Shown here: piece by piece, positions 9,456-18,421 of the stretch | Layout of the letters: the number at the start of each line of letters is the position of its first letter | Numbering within the stretch: position 1 is the first letter of the stretch | DNA from: Chloroflexota bacterium | Lineage (GTDB): Bacteria > Chloroflexota > Anaerolineae > Promineifilales > Promineifilaceae | Assembly (NCBI GenBank): GCA_012515125.1 | Contig: JAAYYY010000205.1 | Span: 1-45,761 of the forward strand | Reading direction: 5' to 3' | Length of the DNA stretch: 45,761 bases | Program-made: the position numbers and the translations under genes | Notes under the pieces: generated by a model | Databases searched by the model: none | Seen by the model: only the letters and a program-made list of their open reading frames with translations | What the model was told of the DNA's origin: nothing

Positions 9456-10094
9456 TCAGGCGTCGAAATAGGTGCGCGGGTCGCCACGCCAGGCGTTGTA
9501 GGCGACGGGGATGCGGCTGATGTGGCCGGGATCGACGGGCAAGCCGGCCAGCTCGGCTTCCGCAAACCAGCGGACCTCGAGCACTTCCTGGGGGTGTTTG
9601 GCCGGGCCGGGCGTGCCTTCGGCTTCGAGCGGGCGGCAGAGGAAGAGGAAATGGTAGAGGTGGTAGCGGGTAAGACTGCCGCAGAGTCGGGAGTCGTGCA
9701 CGGCGGCGAGTTGCACCGCCTCGCAGCGCACGCCGGCCTCTTCCCACGCTTCCCGGATGGTCGCTTCGGCCGGCGTCTCGCCCACGGCAATCGCGCCGCC
9801 GGGCATGGCCCAGAGGCCGTTGTCGGCGCGCCGGATGAGCAGGATACGGCCTGCCTCGTCGATAATCGCGGCGTCGCCCACGCTCATCGGCGTGGGCCGG
9901 ACAAAGATTGTCTCGCGTAGCGGTTCGAGAGCGGCGAGGTCGTCGCCGCCGGCCAGGGCCATCATCTCCAGGGCCATCGTCTGCAGCCGCCGGTAGTTTT
10001 CGCGGTCGTGGCTGCTTGTGCTGAAGCGCAGGCCGAGGGCCGTCATGTCGCGGATCTGGTCGGCCCAGAGGGCAATGCGGGCAGCCGGCGTCAC
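9456..10094 (-). CDS. NUDIX hydrolase
   Basis: A 212-aa protein with a complete Nudix box ('GGAIAVGETPAEATIREAWEEAGV') around residues 100-122 and an N-terminal helical segment of about 65 residues resembling the Nudix N-terminal domain of YjhB-like enzymes. It should hydrolyse a nucleoside diphosphate linked to another moiety. The substrate is not readable. The GTG start overlaps the stop of the upstream peptidase gene (GTGA), indicating translational coupling. It converges with the TAP lipoprotein gene, only 8 bases away. Confidence 0.88.
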   Translation of the reverse strand: MTPAARIALWADQIRDMTALGLRFSTSSHDRENYRRLQTMALEMMALAGGDDLAALEPLRETIFVRPTPMSVGDAAIIDEAGRILLIRRADNGLWAMPGGAIAVGETPAEATIREAWEEAGVRCEAVQLAAVHDSRLCGSLTRYHLYHFLFLCRPLEAEGTPGPAKHPQEVLEVRWFAEAELAGLPVDPGHISRIPVAYNAWRGDPRTYFDA

Positions 10095-11566
10095 AGCGCG
10101 CTCTCCAGGAAGGCGGCGAGATCGGCCCTGAGGCGGGAGAGCGACGGCTGCTGCACGTACATCATGTGCCCGGCTTCATAGTAGGTCAGGGTCACGTCGG
10201 CGCGGCGGGCGGGCGGCAGCATGAGGTGGTTGAAGGTGTATTCGGTCGCCAGGAAGGGGGTCGCCAGATCGTAGTAGCCGTTGGCGACGAAGACCTTGAG
10301 GAAGGGGTTGATATTCATCGCCTTGCGCAGCGTCTCGGCGACGTAGACGTGGGCGTTCTGGAAGGTCTCGTAGTTCCAGGGATGGACGCGGCCGGTGAGG
10401 ATCTCGTAGGGTAAATCGATCTCGAACTGCAGCTCGCGCCGCACGTAGTCGTTGAAGGTGGCCGTATAAGGCCCCTGGATGACGGCGTAGCTGGGGTCGT
10501 ATTCAAAGCGCTCGCCGCCCCTATCCCGGTCGGCGCCGGTGAAGCGGCTGTCGAGCCGGCCGGTGGTCAGCCCCTGGTCGCGGAGCAGCTCCTTGGTGAA
10601 GCGGTAGATGGGCACGCGCAGGTTGTGGCGCTGGACAAAATCGACGGAAACGCCCATGTAGGCCGCCAGCCGGCGGGCCATCTGCTCCTCCTCTTCGGCC
10701 GGCAGCGCGTGGCCCTGCAGCAGGGCGCTGGCGTAGTCGCCGAGGGCGAAGGCGCGGACCTCGCCGAGCAGGTTGGCCAGAGGCCGCCCCTGCAGCTCGG
10801 CCGGCAGCCGGCCGTGGTAGTGAGCCGTGGCGGTGTAGGTGGGCAGGAAGAGGATGTAGGGCAGGTCGTTGCCCGGCTGGAAGAGCAGCGTGCCGAAATC
10901 CAGCACGGAGGAGATAAGCATGATGCCGTTGAGGTAGAGGCCGTGGCGCTCCTGCAGATAGCCGGAGAGGCCGGCGGCGCGGGTCGTGCCGTAGCTCTCG
11001 CCGATGAGGAACTTGGGCGAGCCCCAGCGACCGGCGCGCGTGGTATAGAGGCGGATGAAGTCGCCGACGCTGTGGATATCTTTCTCGAAGCCGTGAAAGC
11101 CTTTGGCCTCCTCGCCGGGCAGCGGGCGGCTGAAGCCCGTCGTAACCGGGTCGATGAAGACGAGATCGGTTCTGTCCAGCAGGGAGGCGTCGTTTTCGAC
11201 GAGGCGGAAGGGCGGGCGCGGCAGGTTGCCCGCGTCGTCGGCCATCGCCACGCGCCGAGGGCCAAGCAGCCCCATGTGCAGCCAGACAGAGGAGGAGCCG
11301 GGGCCGCCGTTGAAGCTGAAGGTCAGCGGTCGGTCGGCCGGGTCGTCTACCCCCTGCCGGGCGTAGGCGACGTAAAAGAGGGTGGCGCGGGGCTTCTCGC
11401 CCTCGAACTTGCCGTCTTTCTCCGACTCCTCCTTGAAGACCATCGTACCGGCGGTCGCCGTGTAGCGGATCTCCTCGCCGCCGATGGTGATCGTGTGCTC
11501 GGTGGTGGCGATTTTCTCTTCGACTTCAGGCGTGAGGGTTGTCTTGCTCTCTTCCTGCTCGACCAT
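10091..11566 (-). CDS. S10-type serine carboxypeptidase-like protein
   Basis: A 491-aa alpha/beta hydrolase of the serine carboxypeptidase family. The start at 11566 is set by 'ggaggagg' 6 bases upstream; the longer track ORF adds 68 unsupported residues. Family marks are 'FSFNGGPGSSS' (residues 84-93), 'FIDPVTTGFSRP', nucleophile S191 in 'IGESYGTTR', acid in 'GYYDLATP' and histidine in 'YEAGHMMYV'. Unlike eukaryotic S10 enzymes it lacks a recognisable signal peptide, so it may be cytoplasmic or leave the cell by another route. It is coupled to the NUDIX gene downstream. Confidence 0.88.
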   Translation of the reverse strand: MVEQEESKTTLTPEVEEKIATTEHTITIGGEEIRYTATAGTMVFKEESEKDGKFEGEKPRATLFYVAYARQGVDDPADRPLTFSFNGGPGSSSVWLHMGLLGPRRVAMADDAGNLPRPPFRLVENDASLLDRTDLVFIDPVTTGFSRPLPGEEAKGFHGFEKDIHSVGDFIRLYTTRAGRWGSPKFLIGESYGTTRAAGLSGYLQERHGLYLNGIMLISSVLDFGTLLFQPGNDLPYILFLPTYTATAHYHGRLPAELQGRPLANLLGEVRAFALGDYASALLQGHALPAEEEEQMARRLAAYMGVSVDFVQRHNLRVPIYRFTKELLRDQGLTTGRLDSRFTGADRDRGGERFEYDPSYAVIQGPYTATFNDYVRRELQFEIDLPYEILTGRVHPWNYETFQNAHVYVAETLRKAMNINPFLKVFVANGYYDLATPFLATEYTFNHLMLPPARRADVTLTYYEAGHMMYVQQPSLSRLRADLAAFLESAL

Positions 11567-11684
11567 GGTTGTCCTCCTCCGATGATGGGGCCAATTTTCT
11601 CTGAAGGTGGGCGAAGGGGCAAGCGACGGGGAGCGGGTGACGCGGCGATGCGGGCAGCCCGCTCCCTCGGTGGCGGTGGAAAAA

Positions 11685-12488
11685 TCAGACGGCGGGCGGC
11701 GGATCAATCCACTCGTCGGGCCAGTGGACGACGTTAAAGTAAGCCCCCTGGGGATCGCGAATGACGGCAAAGCTGCTGCGCTCGTCGAGGTTCGTTTCGG
11801 GAACGTGGATCTCTGCGCCCAGAGCTTCGGCCCGGCGAACCGTATCGGCCACGTCGTCTACAAGGAAATAGACGGTCCAGTTGCTGGGGATGTTGGCCCG
11901 GCTTTCGTCCAGCGGCAGGATGCCGGCCTGGCGACGCCCATCCACGGCGAGCCCAACATAACCTTCCTGCTGGCGCACCTCGTCCCAGCCAAAGACCTGC
12001 TTGTAGAAGGCGATGGCTTTTTCGACGTTGTAGTCGCGTGTCTGCAGCTCGTTCCAGACCAGGGCGTTGGGGGCGTTGACGAGCTGCGCGCCGGTATGCC
12101 GGCCCGGCTGCCAGACGCCGAAAAATGCGCCAACCGGATCCTGGGCCATCATGAAGCGCCCTTCTTCCATCACGTCCATCGGCGGCACGATCACGGTGCC
12201 GCCGGCTTCGGTAATCCTCGCGGCAATGGCCTCGGCATCGTCATGCTTGACGTACGAGGACCAGTGTGAGGGCATGCCCTGGGCCTGCTGGTCGGGCATC
12301 AGCTCGCCCATGCCGGCGACGGTCAGGCCGTCGAGCCGGAAGTTGGCGTACCGCGGGCCATCAGGCGGCGGGTCGTCGGCCTCCCAGCCGAAAAGCTGCG
12401 AGTAGAAGGCTTTAGCGCCTTCAAAATCGCTGGTCGAGAGATCGACCCAACAGAAGATACCGTTGGGATAAGCTGTTACCTTTTGCAT
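11685..12488 (-). CDS. Two-domain VOC (glyoxalase-fold) protein
   Basis: A 267-aa protein made of two vicinal-oxygen-chelate modules, about residues 7-125 and 138-260. Each begins with the typical 'W.DL.T.D...A..FY..LFGWE' pattern ('FCWVDLSTSDFEGAKAFY', then 'VWNELQTRDYNVEKAIAFY') and ends with 'DP.GA.F.V'. Members include glyoxalases, dioxygenases and drug-binding proteins, and this subtype is usually annotated only as a VOC family protein. A good 'aaggaga' precedes the ATG. The gene is monocistronic by spacing (118 bases to the peptidase ORF). Confidence 0.88.
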   Translation of the reverse strand: MQKVTAYPNGIFCWVDLSTSDFEGAKAFYSQLFGWEADDPPPDGPRYANFRLDGLTVAGMGELMPDQQAQGMPSHWSSYVKHDDAEAIAARITEAGGTVIVPPMDVMEEGRFMMAQDPVGAFFGVWQPGRHTGAQLVNAPNALVWNELQTRDYNVEKAIAFYKQVFGWDEVRQQEGYVGLAVDGRRQAGILPLDESRANIPSNWTVYFLVDDVADTVRRAEALGAEIHVPETNLDERSSFAVIRDPQGAYFNVVHWPDEWIDPPPAV

Positions 12489-12610
12489 AGACTGATCTCC
12501 TTTTCGGGTTGCGACCTGGACGGGAAAGGTGGCGACAACGCCGCCAGGAAACAGTATAGCATGAGGTAGAACGTATGGTCTATAGTAGAAAATGAGAATG
12601 GTGAGCGAAA

Positions 12611-13309
12611 TCAGCCGGCGGGATGCATGTTGCCACGCCGGTGGTCGTGCTCGGCCGGGTAAAGCAGGCGAGGCAGAAGGGCAAAGAGGGCGTAGCTGGC
12701 GGACAGGAGGCCGGCGAGGGCCAGGGAAAAGAGCCAGGGGCGGGGATCGCCGAGCAGGCGGGCCGTGTCGCCGAGCACCGCGCCGGGCCGCAGGAGCAGG
12801 TCCCAGCTATTCCAGCGCAGGAAACGGCCGACGTAGACGCCGTAGCTGCTGAGCGCGAGGCTGCTGATGGCGAAGAGCCAGCCGGCGGCCTGGCCGTATC
12901 GCCCGGTTACGGCATTCTGCAGCATTGCCAGAGAGACAAAGCCGAGGAGCAGGCCGGTCAGGGCGTAGGTCAGCAGGAGGAGCAGGTCAAACCAGAGGGG
13001 AGCGCCAGGCGCACGGCCGAGGTGCAGTAGATCGGTGAGGATGTAGGGGGCGTTGGGCAGAAAGAGCAGCCAGAGGCTACCGACGGCGAGGCGCGGCAGC
13101 AGGCCGCGCAGGTGCAGGACCATCCAGGCGGCCGCCAGCGGCATCCAGGCCAGGAACAGGTTCCAGACGAGGAAGAGGTAGAAGGGGAAGCCGCTGTAGC
13201 GCCAGCGTACGGCGACGAAAGCCAGCGCGGCAAGCGAGCTGAAGCCCAGCAGAAACAGGACCGGCAGGGGCAGATGGGGGCGGGCAAAGCGTGGTTTCTT
13301 CAAGCGCAT
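12611..13309 (-). CDS. DUF1361 membrane protein
   Basis: A 232-aa integral membrane protein with about seven hydrophobic segments. The motif 'LPNAPYILTDLLHL' near residue 85 is the hallmark of the DUF1361 family, whose function is unknown. It is the last gene of a minus-strand membrane-protein operon, 30 bases after the DUF4173 gene. The C-terminal tail is short, polar and His-rich ('EHDHRRGNMH'). Confidence 0.85.
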   Translation of the reverse strand: MRLKKPRFARPHLPLPVLFLLGFSSLAALAFVAVRWRYSGFPFYLFLVWNLFLAWMPLAAAWMVLHLRGLLPRLAVGSLWLLFLPNAPYILTDLLHLGRAPGAPLWFDLLLLLTYALTGLLLGFVSLAMLQNAVTGRYGQAAGWLFAISSLALSSYGVYVGRFLRWNSWDLLLRPGAVLGDTARLLGDPRPWLFSLALAGLLSASYALFALLPRLLYPAEHDHRRGNMHPAG

Positions 13310-13339
13310 CCAATCTATTCTCCAGGTGGGCCTTCGGCG

Positions 13340-14974
13340 TCAGGGTCCGGGCGATACGCTGCCGGGTTCATAATCTGGCGCGCGGACATCTTCCAGCGGC
13401 GGGCAGAGCTCCTGCCAGCCCTCCTGCCGGAGCGCGTTCCGGGCGCGCAGGCGGCCGAGGTTGAAGGCGAACCAGGGATCGCCCTGGACGTAGCGCATCT
13501 GCCGCCAGCGTAGGGTCGTGCAAATGGACTCGCGTTCCTGACCCTCGACGAGGGTGACGGCATCGACGAGCACGGGCACGGCGTCGTCGCCCAGCCAGGT
13601 CAGGTAAGCCGCGTCGATGCCGGTAGCGACGCGAAGGTCTGCGGCGCCTGCTTCGGGCTGGAACTGCCCGCCGGCGAGATAATGGCCGAGATTGTGGCGG
13701 GCGATGAGCGCGTCGGGGTTGAGCAGGTTCAGGCTGAGCAGAAAGCCGAGGGCGGCAAAGAAGGCGCCTGTGGCGAAGCGGTGCGTCGTGTGCGGCTCGC
13801 CGCCGGGTAGCCAGAGCGTGAGCAGCGTCCAGGCCAGCAGCAGCGCCAGCCAGACGAGCGAGACGTGGACGTAGAGGCGCAGGCGGGTCAGGCCATAGGC
13901 GCTCTCGTAGAGCAGGATGCGGTAGAAGGCGGAGGCGAGCATGACGCCGACCAGGGCCAGCAGCAGGCTTCCGGCGCCGTTAAAGAGCCAGCGGGCGCGG
14001 CGGCTGGCGCGCGGCGTGAGCCAGACGAGAAGCAGCAGCAGGGCCAGGGCAACCAGCGCCACGGCCAGCAGCTCGAAGTAGCCGCGCCGGGCGTAGCTGG
14101 CGTAGGTGACCCCTTCGGCCAGCGCGAGGTGGGCCTGCCCGCCGAAGAGGTAAAAGGCCTGGATCCAGACAAAGGCGAGGAAGAGCAGATCGACGAGCAG
14201 CAGCACAACCGCCGCCTCGACGATGCCCAGACGCACGACGTCGCGCACGCGCTCGCTCACCCAGCCGCCCGGCGCGGGCAGGGCTCCGCGCAGCAGGGCA
14301 AAGGCCAGCCCTCCGGCGCTGATCCAGGCGACGGCGAGAATGAAGGCCAGCCGCCAGAGCGATTCGGCGATCTTCTCGAGCCAGGCCAGGTGGAAAAAGC
14401 GGCTGACGGCCTGGGCAAAGATGAGGTCGGCGGCAGCAAGCAGGCCGGTGAAGAAGAGCAAAATCGGCACGGCCAGGAGCAGGCCGCGCAGCACGGACCG
14501 GGCAAGGTCGCCGCGGAGCCGCAGCCGGCGAAGGTCAACGTGGGGCAGCAGAGTGACGGTATCGCCCAGGCTGTGCAGGGCCACGCGGGCGGCGACGAGC
14601 GGGTAGCCGGGCAGGGTGAGTGTGAACGGCGAGCCCGCCGTGTAATAATGGGCCAGCAGCAACAGCAGGCCCATGGCGGCGACCAGGTTGAGGAAGGTCA
14701 GGAAGGGCTGCACGCGCAGGGCGGTGGAGACGGCGACGAGCATCAGTGGTGCCACGAGCCAGAGGTTGCGGTGCAGCGGGCGGATACCCTTACTGCGGCC
14801 GGCCAGCAGGGCGGCGCCAAGGAGGGCGAGCAGGAAGAGCGTCACGTTGAGGCCGAGCGGCTGGTCGAAGAAAAGGGCGTTGGCCAGCAAGCCAAGCAGC
14901 ACAGCCGCGCCGAGCAGCCGTGTGGCGATGGTATCGCGCGGCGAGGGTATAGAGGCGGCGACGGTTTCTTTCAT
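13340..14974 (-). CDS. DUF4173 multi-pass membrane protein
   Basis: A 544-aa membrane protein with a dozen or so hydrophobic segments. The stretches 'EGVTYASYARRGYFELL' and 'LLYESAYGLTRLRLYV' are characteristic of DUF4173. The C-terminal ~110 residues after 'NPDALIARHNLGHY' are soluble and probably extracytoplasmic. No biochemical function is established for the family as far as I know. In other bacteria such proteins often sit near two-component systems, and here the operon is divergent from a histidine kinase/response regulator pair. The ATG overlaps the stop of a 30-codon upstream ORF (ATGA). Confidence 0.85.
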   Translation of the reverse strand: MKETVAASIPSPRDTIATRLLGAAVLLGLLANALFFDQPLGLNVTLFLLALLGAALLAGRSKGIRPLHRNLWLVAPLMLVAVSTALRVQPFLTFLNLVAAMGLLLLLAHYYTAGSPFTLTLPGYPLVAARVALHSLGDTVTLLPHVDLRRLRLRGDLARSVLRGLLLAVPILLFFTGLLAAADLIFAQAVSRFFHLAWLEKIAESLWRLAFILAVAWISAGGLAFALLRGALPAPGGWVSERVRDVVRLGIVEAAVVLLLVDLLFLAFVWIQAFYLFGGQAHLALAEGVTYASYARRGYFELLAVALVALALLLLLVWLTPRASRRARWLFNGAGSLLLALVGVMLASAFYRILLYESAYGLTRLRLYVHVSLVWLALLLAWTLLTLWLPGGEPHTTHRFATGAFFAALGFLLSLNLLNPDALIARHNLGHYLAGGQFQPEAGAADLRVATGIDAAYLTWLGDDAVPVLVDAVTLVEGQERESICTTLRWRQMRYVQGDPWFAFNLGRLRARNALRQEGWQELCPPLEDVRAPDYEPGSVSPGP

Positions 14975-15063
14975 GGGCGGGAGGGCCTCGTCAGGCTGAT
15001 GCCGGTCATCATGCCGCCGATAATGGCAAGCAGCATACGGATCAGGATCGTCTTGAAGGCCAT
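14971..15063 (-). CDS. 30-aa hydrophobic peptide upstream of DUF4173
   Basis: Not in the ORF track. The minus strand shows 'aaaggaga' followed by ATG at 15063 and 30 codons ending in TGA that overlaps the DUF4173 start codon (ATGA). The peptide is a single hydrophobic helix with a basic start ('MAFKTILIR...LLAIIGGMM') and a polar end ('SLTRPSRP'). It could be a tiny membrane subunit, or a translated leader that couples ribosomes into the DUF4173 gene. The good Shine-Dalgarno, hydrophobic pattern and exact stop/start overlap support translation. Conservation is untested. Confidence 0.6.
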   Translation of the reverse strand: MAFKTILIRMLLAIIGGMMTGISLTRPSRP

Positions 15064-15233
15064 TCGCTTCTCCTTTCCGGCACGGCCGGGGCTACCTGCG
15101 CGGCGACATGGTTCAGCATACGGCGAACGGGTCGGCGGAGCGACAATCTGAGCACACCGGATGGCGCACCTGAGTGCTTGACCGCGGACGGCTACCGGGA
15201 GCAGGGTATTGTGGAGTAAGATAGGGAGTCAGA

Positions 15234-15977
15234 ATGATGCGTATCCTGGTGGTCGAAGACAACGAGAAGCTGCGCCCCGCGATGGTGCGAGGGCTGGAGA
15301 GTACGGGCGAGATAAGCGTCGTCTATGCCTGCGGCAGCGGCGAGGAGGCGGTGCAGAGCTGCCTGGAAAGCGAGCCGCCGCCGGACGCCGTGCTGATGGA
15401 CGTGCAGCTCGAAGGCGCGATGAACGGCATCGAGGCTGCCGTCGCCATCCGGCGCGAGCTGCCGCGCCATCCGGTCGTCTTCTATTCCATCCAGGACGAC
15501 GACACCTACTACCGCGACTTTCGGCGATCGGGCATCCTCAGCCATTACGCTTACGTGCGCAAGTCGAACTACCTGCTGCCGGCGCTGATCGTGCCCCTGC
15601 TGCGCGACGCCGCCGCCGGACGCAGCTTCATCGACCCGGAAGTAGAGGCGCGCGTGCAGGAGGTGCGGCATAAGGACGAGCAGTCGCCGATGGCCCTGCT
15701 GGAGCCGAACGAACAGCAGGTCGCGCGGATGCTGGCCCAGGGGTTGAGCAACGAACAGATCGCGGCGCGCATGGGCTTTCGCGACAAGCGCACGATCAGC
15801 CGGATCAACGGGCAGATTTACACGGCGTGGGGGCTGAACGAGACGGCGACTGACGAGAAGGTGGCGCGCACGCGAGCGGCGATCATCGTGCGCGCCGGCC
15901 GGCTGATTCAGTGGGATGAAGCGGGCGAGCCCTGGGTGCTGGACGAGCGCGGAGAGTGGGCGCCGTGGGCGGAGTAG
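15234..15977 (+). CDS. Two-component response regulator, LuxR-like output
   Basis: A 247-aa regulator. Residues 1-125 form a receiver domain: acidic 'VVEDNEK', phospho-acceptor aspartate in 'AVLMDVQLEG' near residue 55, a Ser/Thr switch in 'FYSIQDD' and the conserved lysine in 'YVRKSN'. The C-terminal part has a NarL/LuxR-like helix-turn-helix ('LLEPNEQQVARMLAQGLSNEQIAARMG'), followed by an unusual ~50-residue tail ending 'EWAPWAE'. The kinase gene follows after only 4 bases. The likely target is the divergent DUF4173/DUF1361 operon, by position only. Confidence 0.88.
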   Translation: MMRILVVEDNEKLRPAMVRGLESTGEISVVYACGSGEEAVQSCLESEPPPDAVLMDVQLEGAMNGIEAAVAIRRELPRHPVVFYSIQDDDTYYRDFRRSGILSHYAYVRKSNYLLPALIVPLLRDAAAGRSFIDPEVEARVQEVRHKDEQSPMALLEPNEQQVARMLAQGLSNEQIAARMGFRDKRTISRINGQIYTAWGLNETATDEKVARTRAAIIVRAGRLIQWDEAGEPWVLDERGEWAPWAE

Positions 15978-15981
15978 GGGC

Positions 15982-18129
15982 GTGAGCGGCCTCTTCTGGC
16001 TGGACTGGGCCACCGTCGCCGTCTCGCTGGCCAACGCGATTCTGCTCCTGTGGCTGGGGGCGACGGTGCTGCTGAACGCCGACCGCCGGGCCTGGGGGAT
16101 CTGGCTTGCAGGCGGGGGAATGCTCGTCGGGGGCGCGTTTTTTGTCAGCCACACCGCCTTTCTCTCCCTGGACTTCGGCCAGCTAACACGCGCGGCCCGC
16201 TTCTGGTGGTATGGGGCGCTGCTGCCGGCTGTGGCGATGCCGCTGTTCTGGTATCTGGCGATGATCTGGTATGCCGGGTATGGCAGCTCGCCGCAGAGCG
16301 CGTGGACGCGGCGCAGGCGGCGCTGGCTGTGGCTGCTGCTGCTGGCAGTGGCGGCGGGCATCGTGTCGGCCATCATCTATCTCAATCCGTTTCCAGAGAC
16401 CCTCTCGCTGTTGCCGCTGCGCTTCGCCATCTACGAGCTGGGCGGCGCGACGCTGCTGGGCGCAGGCTATGCCGTCTACCTGGCCCTGTGTATCGGCCTG
16501 TCGCTGGAGGCACTGCTGCGCCCCGGCCCCACCGAGCGTATCATGGGCGATCTCGCCCGGCAGCGTGCCCGTCCCTGGCTGGTGGCGGCGACGCTGCTCT
16601 TCCTGCTGGTCAGCCTGCTGGTCATCGGCGGGCTATCGTGGATGCTGCTGGTGGTGCGCACGCCCGACGGCGTTTACCTGCTGTCGCAAAACGTGCTGGC
16701 AACGCTGGCCTGGCTCGACCTGGTGACCAGCCTGCTCATCACCACCGCGGTGGTGCTGCTGGGGCAGGCGGTCGTCTCCTACGAGATCTTCACGGGCAAG
16801 ACGCTGCCGCGACGGGGCCTGCGGCGGCAGTGGCAGCGCGCCCTGCTGCTCGCCGTGGGCTACGGGCTGCTCGTCGGCCTGACGCTGACGGCCGGGCTGC
16901 GGCCTGTCTACGGCGTGCTGCTCTCGGCCGTGCTGATGACCGTCTTTTTCGCCATGCTGGTCTGGGTAAGTTACCGCGAGCGGGAACGGACGATTGCCGC
17001 GCTGCGCCCCTTCGTCAGCAGCCAGCAGCTCTACGACCAGTTGCTGGCGCCGGAAAAGGGGGAGCGCGCGCCTCTGACACACCCGCCGGAGCTGGATGCC
17101 ACGGCGCCCTTTGCCGCGCTCTGCCGCCATGTCCTGGGCGCGCGCTGCGGCTATCTGGTGGCGCTGGGGCCGCTGGCGCCGCTTGCCGGGCCGCCGCTGG
17201 CTTATCCGGCGGCCCAACCGCTGCCGCCGCTGGACGCAGTCATCCGCCAGCTTGCCTCTCCAGAGATACTGCGTGTCCCGCTGGACCCGGCCGTTTACGC
17301 GGGGGCGACGTGGGCTATCTCTCTGTGGGGCGAGCGCGGGCAGATCGGCCTGCTCCTGCTGGGGGATAAGGCCGACGGCGGGCTCTACACGCAGGAGGAG
17401 ATGGAGATTGCCCGGGCCAGCGGGGAACGGCTGATTGACCTGCAGGCCGGGGCGGAGATGGGCCGGCGGCTGCTGGCCCTGCAGCGCGAGCGGCTGGCAG
17501 CGACGCAGGTCGCCGACCGGCGCACGCGCCGCATGTTGCACGACGACGTGCTGCCCCAGCTACACGCCGCGCTGCTGGCGCTGGAGGCCGGCGGGGAAGG
17601 GCGCGAAACGGCGACGGCGCTGATCAGCGAGGCGCACCGGCAGGTATCCAACCTGTTGCGGGACGTGCCGCCGGTGATTACACCGGAGGTGGCCCGGCTG
17701 GGCGTGCTGGGGGCGCTGGAAGAGGCGCTGGCTGAGCTTGAACAGGCCTTCGACGACGTGGTCTGGGAGGTAGAGCCGGGGGCGGCGGAGCGGCTGCGCG
17801 CCTTACCGCCCCTGACGGCGGAGGTCCTCTTTTACGCCGCGCGCGAGGTGCTGCGTAACGCCGCCCGGCACGGACGTGGCGAAGGGAGTGAGGCGCTGCG
17901 GCTGCGACTGCAGGCGGTCGAAAGCGCGCGGGCTGTGGCGCTGGTCATCGAGGATGACGGTGTGGGGCTCGAGCCTGCCGGGGTAAACGGCCGGGGCCTG
18001 GCGCTGCACAGCACGATGCTGGCGGTCGTCGGCGGCACGCTGGCGGTGGAAAGCGGCGCCGGGCGCGGCACGCGCGTCAGATTGGAGGTGGGGGCAGACG
18101 AAAGAGCGGGAAGCGGCGAGGCGCCTTAA
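15982..18129 (+). CDS. Sensor histidine kinase, NarL-partner (HisKA_3) type
   Basis: A 715-aa membrane kinase starting at GTG 15982 just after the regulator's stop, with a 'ggag' upstream; the longer track ORF overlaps the regulator out of frame. The first ~345 residues hold about nine hydrophobic segments, so the sensor is largely within the membrane. A GAF-like cytoplasmic region follows (about 385-500). The phospho-acceptor is in 'RRMLHDDVLPQLH' near residue 520. The ATPase domain shows 'EVLRNAARHG' (N box), 'IEDDGVGL' (G1) and 'GRGTRVRLEV' (G2). This architecture pairs with NarL-type regulators such as the preceding gene. The signal is unknown. Confidence 0.88.
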   Translation: MSGLFWLDWATVAVSLANAILLLWLGATVLLNADRRAWGIWLAGGGMLVGGAFFVSHTAFLSLDFGQLTRAARFWWYGALLPAVAMPLFWYLAMIWYAGYGSSPQSAWTRRRRRWLWLLLLAVAAGIVSAIIYLNPFPETLSLLPLRFAIYELGGATLLGAGYAVYLALCIGLSLEALLRPGPTERIMGDLARQRARPWLVAATLLFLLVSLLVIGGLSWMLLVVRTPDGVYLLSQNVLATLAWLDLVTSLLITTAVVLLGQAVVSYEIFTGKTLPRRGLRRQWQRALLLAVGYGLLVGLTLTAGLRPVYGVLLSAVLMTVFFAMLVWVSYRERERTIAALRPFVSSQQLYDQLLAPEKGERAPLTHPPELDATAPFAALCRHVLGARCGYLVALGPLAPLAGPPLAYPAAQPLPPLDAVIRQLASPEILRVPLDPAVYAGATWAISLWGERGQIGLLLLGDKADGGLYTQEEMEIARASGERLIDLQAGAEMGRRLLALQRERLAATQVADRRTRRMLHDDVLPQLHAALLALEAGGEGRETATALISEAHRQVSNLLRDVPPVITPEVARLGVLGALEEALAELEQAFDDVVWEVEPGAAERLRALPPLTAEVLFYAAREVLRNAARHGRGEGSEALRLRLQAVESARAVALVIEDDGVGLEPAGVNGRGLALHSTMLAVVGGTLAVESGAGRGTRVRLEVGADERAGSGEAP

Positions 18130-18216
18130 CGCGGGTCATGGGCGCGCTGCCGTGGAGCGGGCAGGCGCCTGCGAGACAGTGAGGGGAGAAGGGAAGGTGA
18201 GGGAAGGTCGGGCCGA

Positions 18217-18369
18217 TCAGTCTCCATAGGCGTGGGCCGCAGGCGCGTAGCCGTAGGCCGTCTCATCTTCCTGTGCGTGGCTCATGCGCGAAGAGGCGAC
18301 GCAGGCGGCGACGATCAGTAACGCGGAGGTGAACATCAGACCGAGGAGAACAATGAGAACCACAACCAT
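18217..18369 (-). CDS. 50-aa single-pass membrane peptide
   Basis: Below the track's length cut-off. ATG at 18369 is preceded on the minus strand by a purine-rich 'gagggaaggg' about 8 bases upstream. It encodes 50 residues with a hydrophobic N-terminal helix ('MVVVLIVLLGLMF...') and a polar, acidic/Tyr-rich C-terminus ('QEDETAYGYAP'). An extended 'tatact' lies about 55 bases upstream. It converges with the kinase gene. No family recognised; translation is likely but unproven. Confidence 0.5.
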   Translation of the reverse strand: MVVVLIVLLGLMFTSALLIVAACVASSRMSHAQEDETAYGYAPAAHAYGD

Positions 18370-18421
18370 GAACCTAAACCCTTCCCTCTATGCAATGGTG
18401 TTTGCTTCACGACCTGCAATA

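Noticed and set aside
10625-11737. 370-codon plus-strand ORF
   Set aside because: Opposite the S10-type peptidase; no ribosome site and no recognisable fold.
12553-12558. Minus-strand 'tatact' upstream of the VOC gene as a promoter
   Set aside because: A -10-like hexamer only; no acceptable -35 at 16-18 bases, so not listed as a feature.
13865-15151. 428-codon plus-strand ORF rich in Gln, Glu and Gly
   Set aside because: Low-complexity reading opposite the DUF4173 membrane gene; the leucine codons on the minus strand explain the Gln/Glu/Lys content.
16050-17369. 439-codon plus-strand ORF within the kinase gene
   Set aside because: Ala/Gly/Arg-rich out-of-frame shadow of the histidine kinase.
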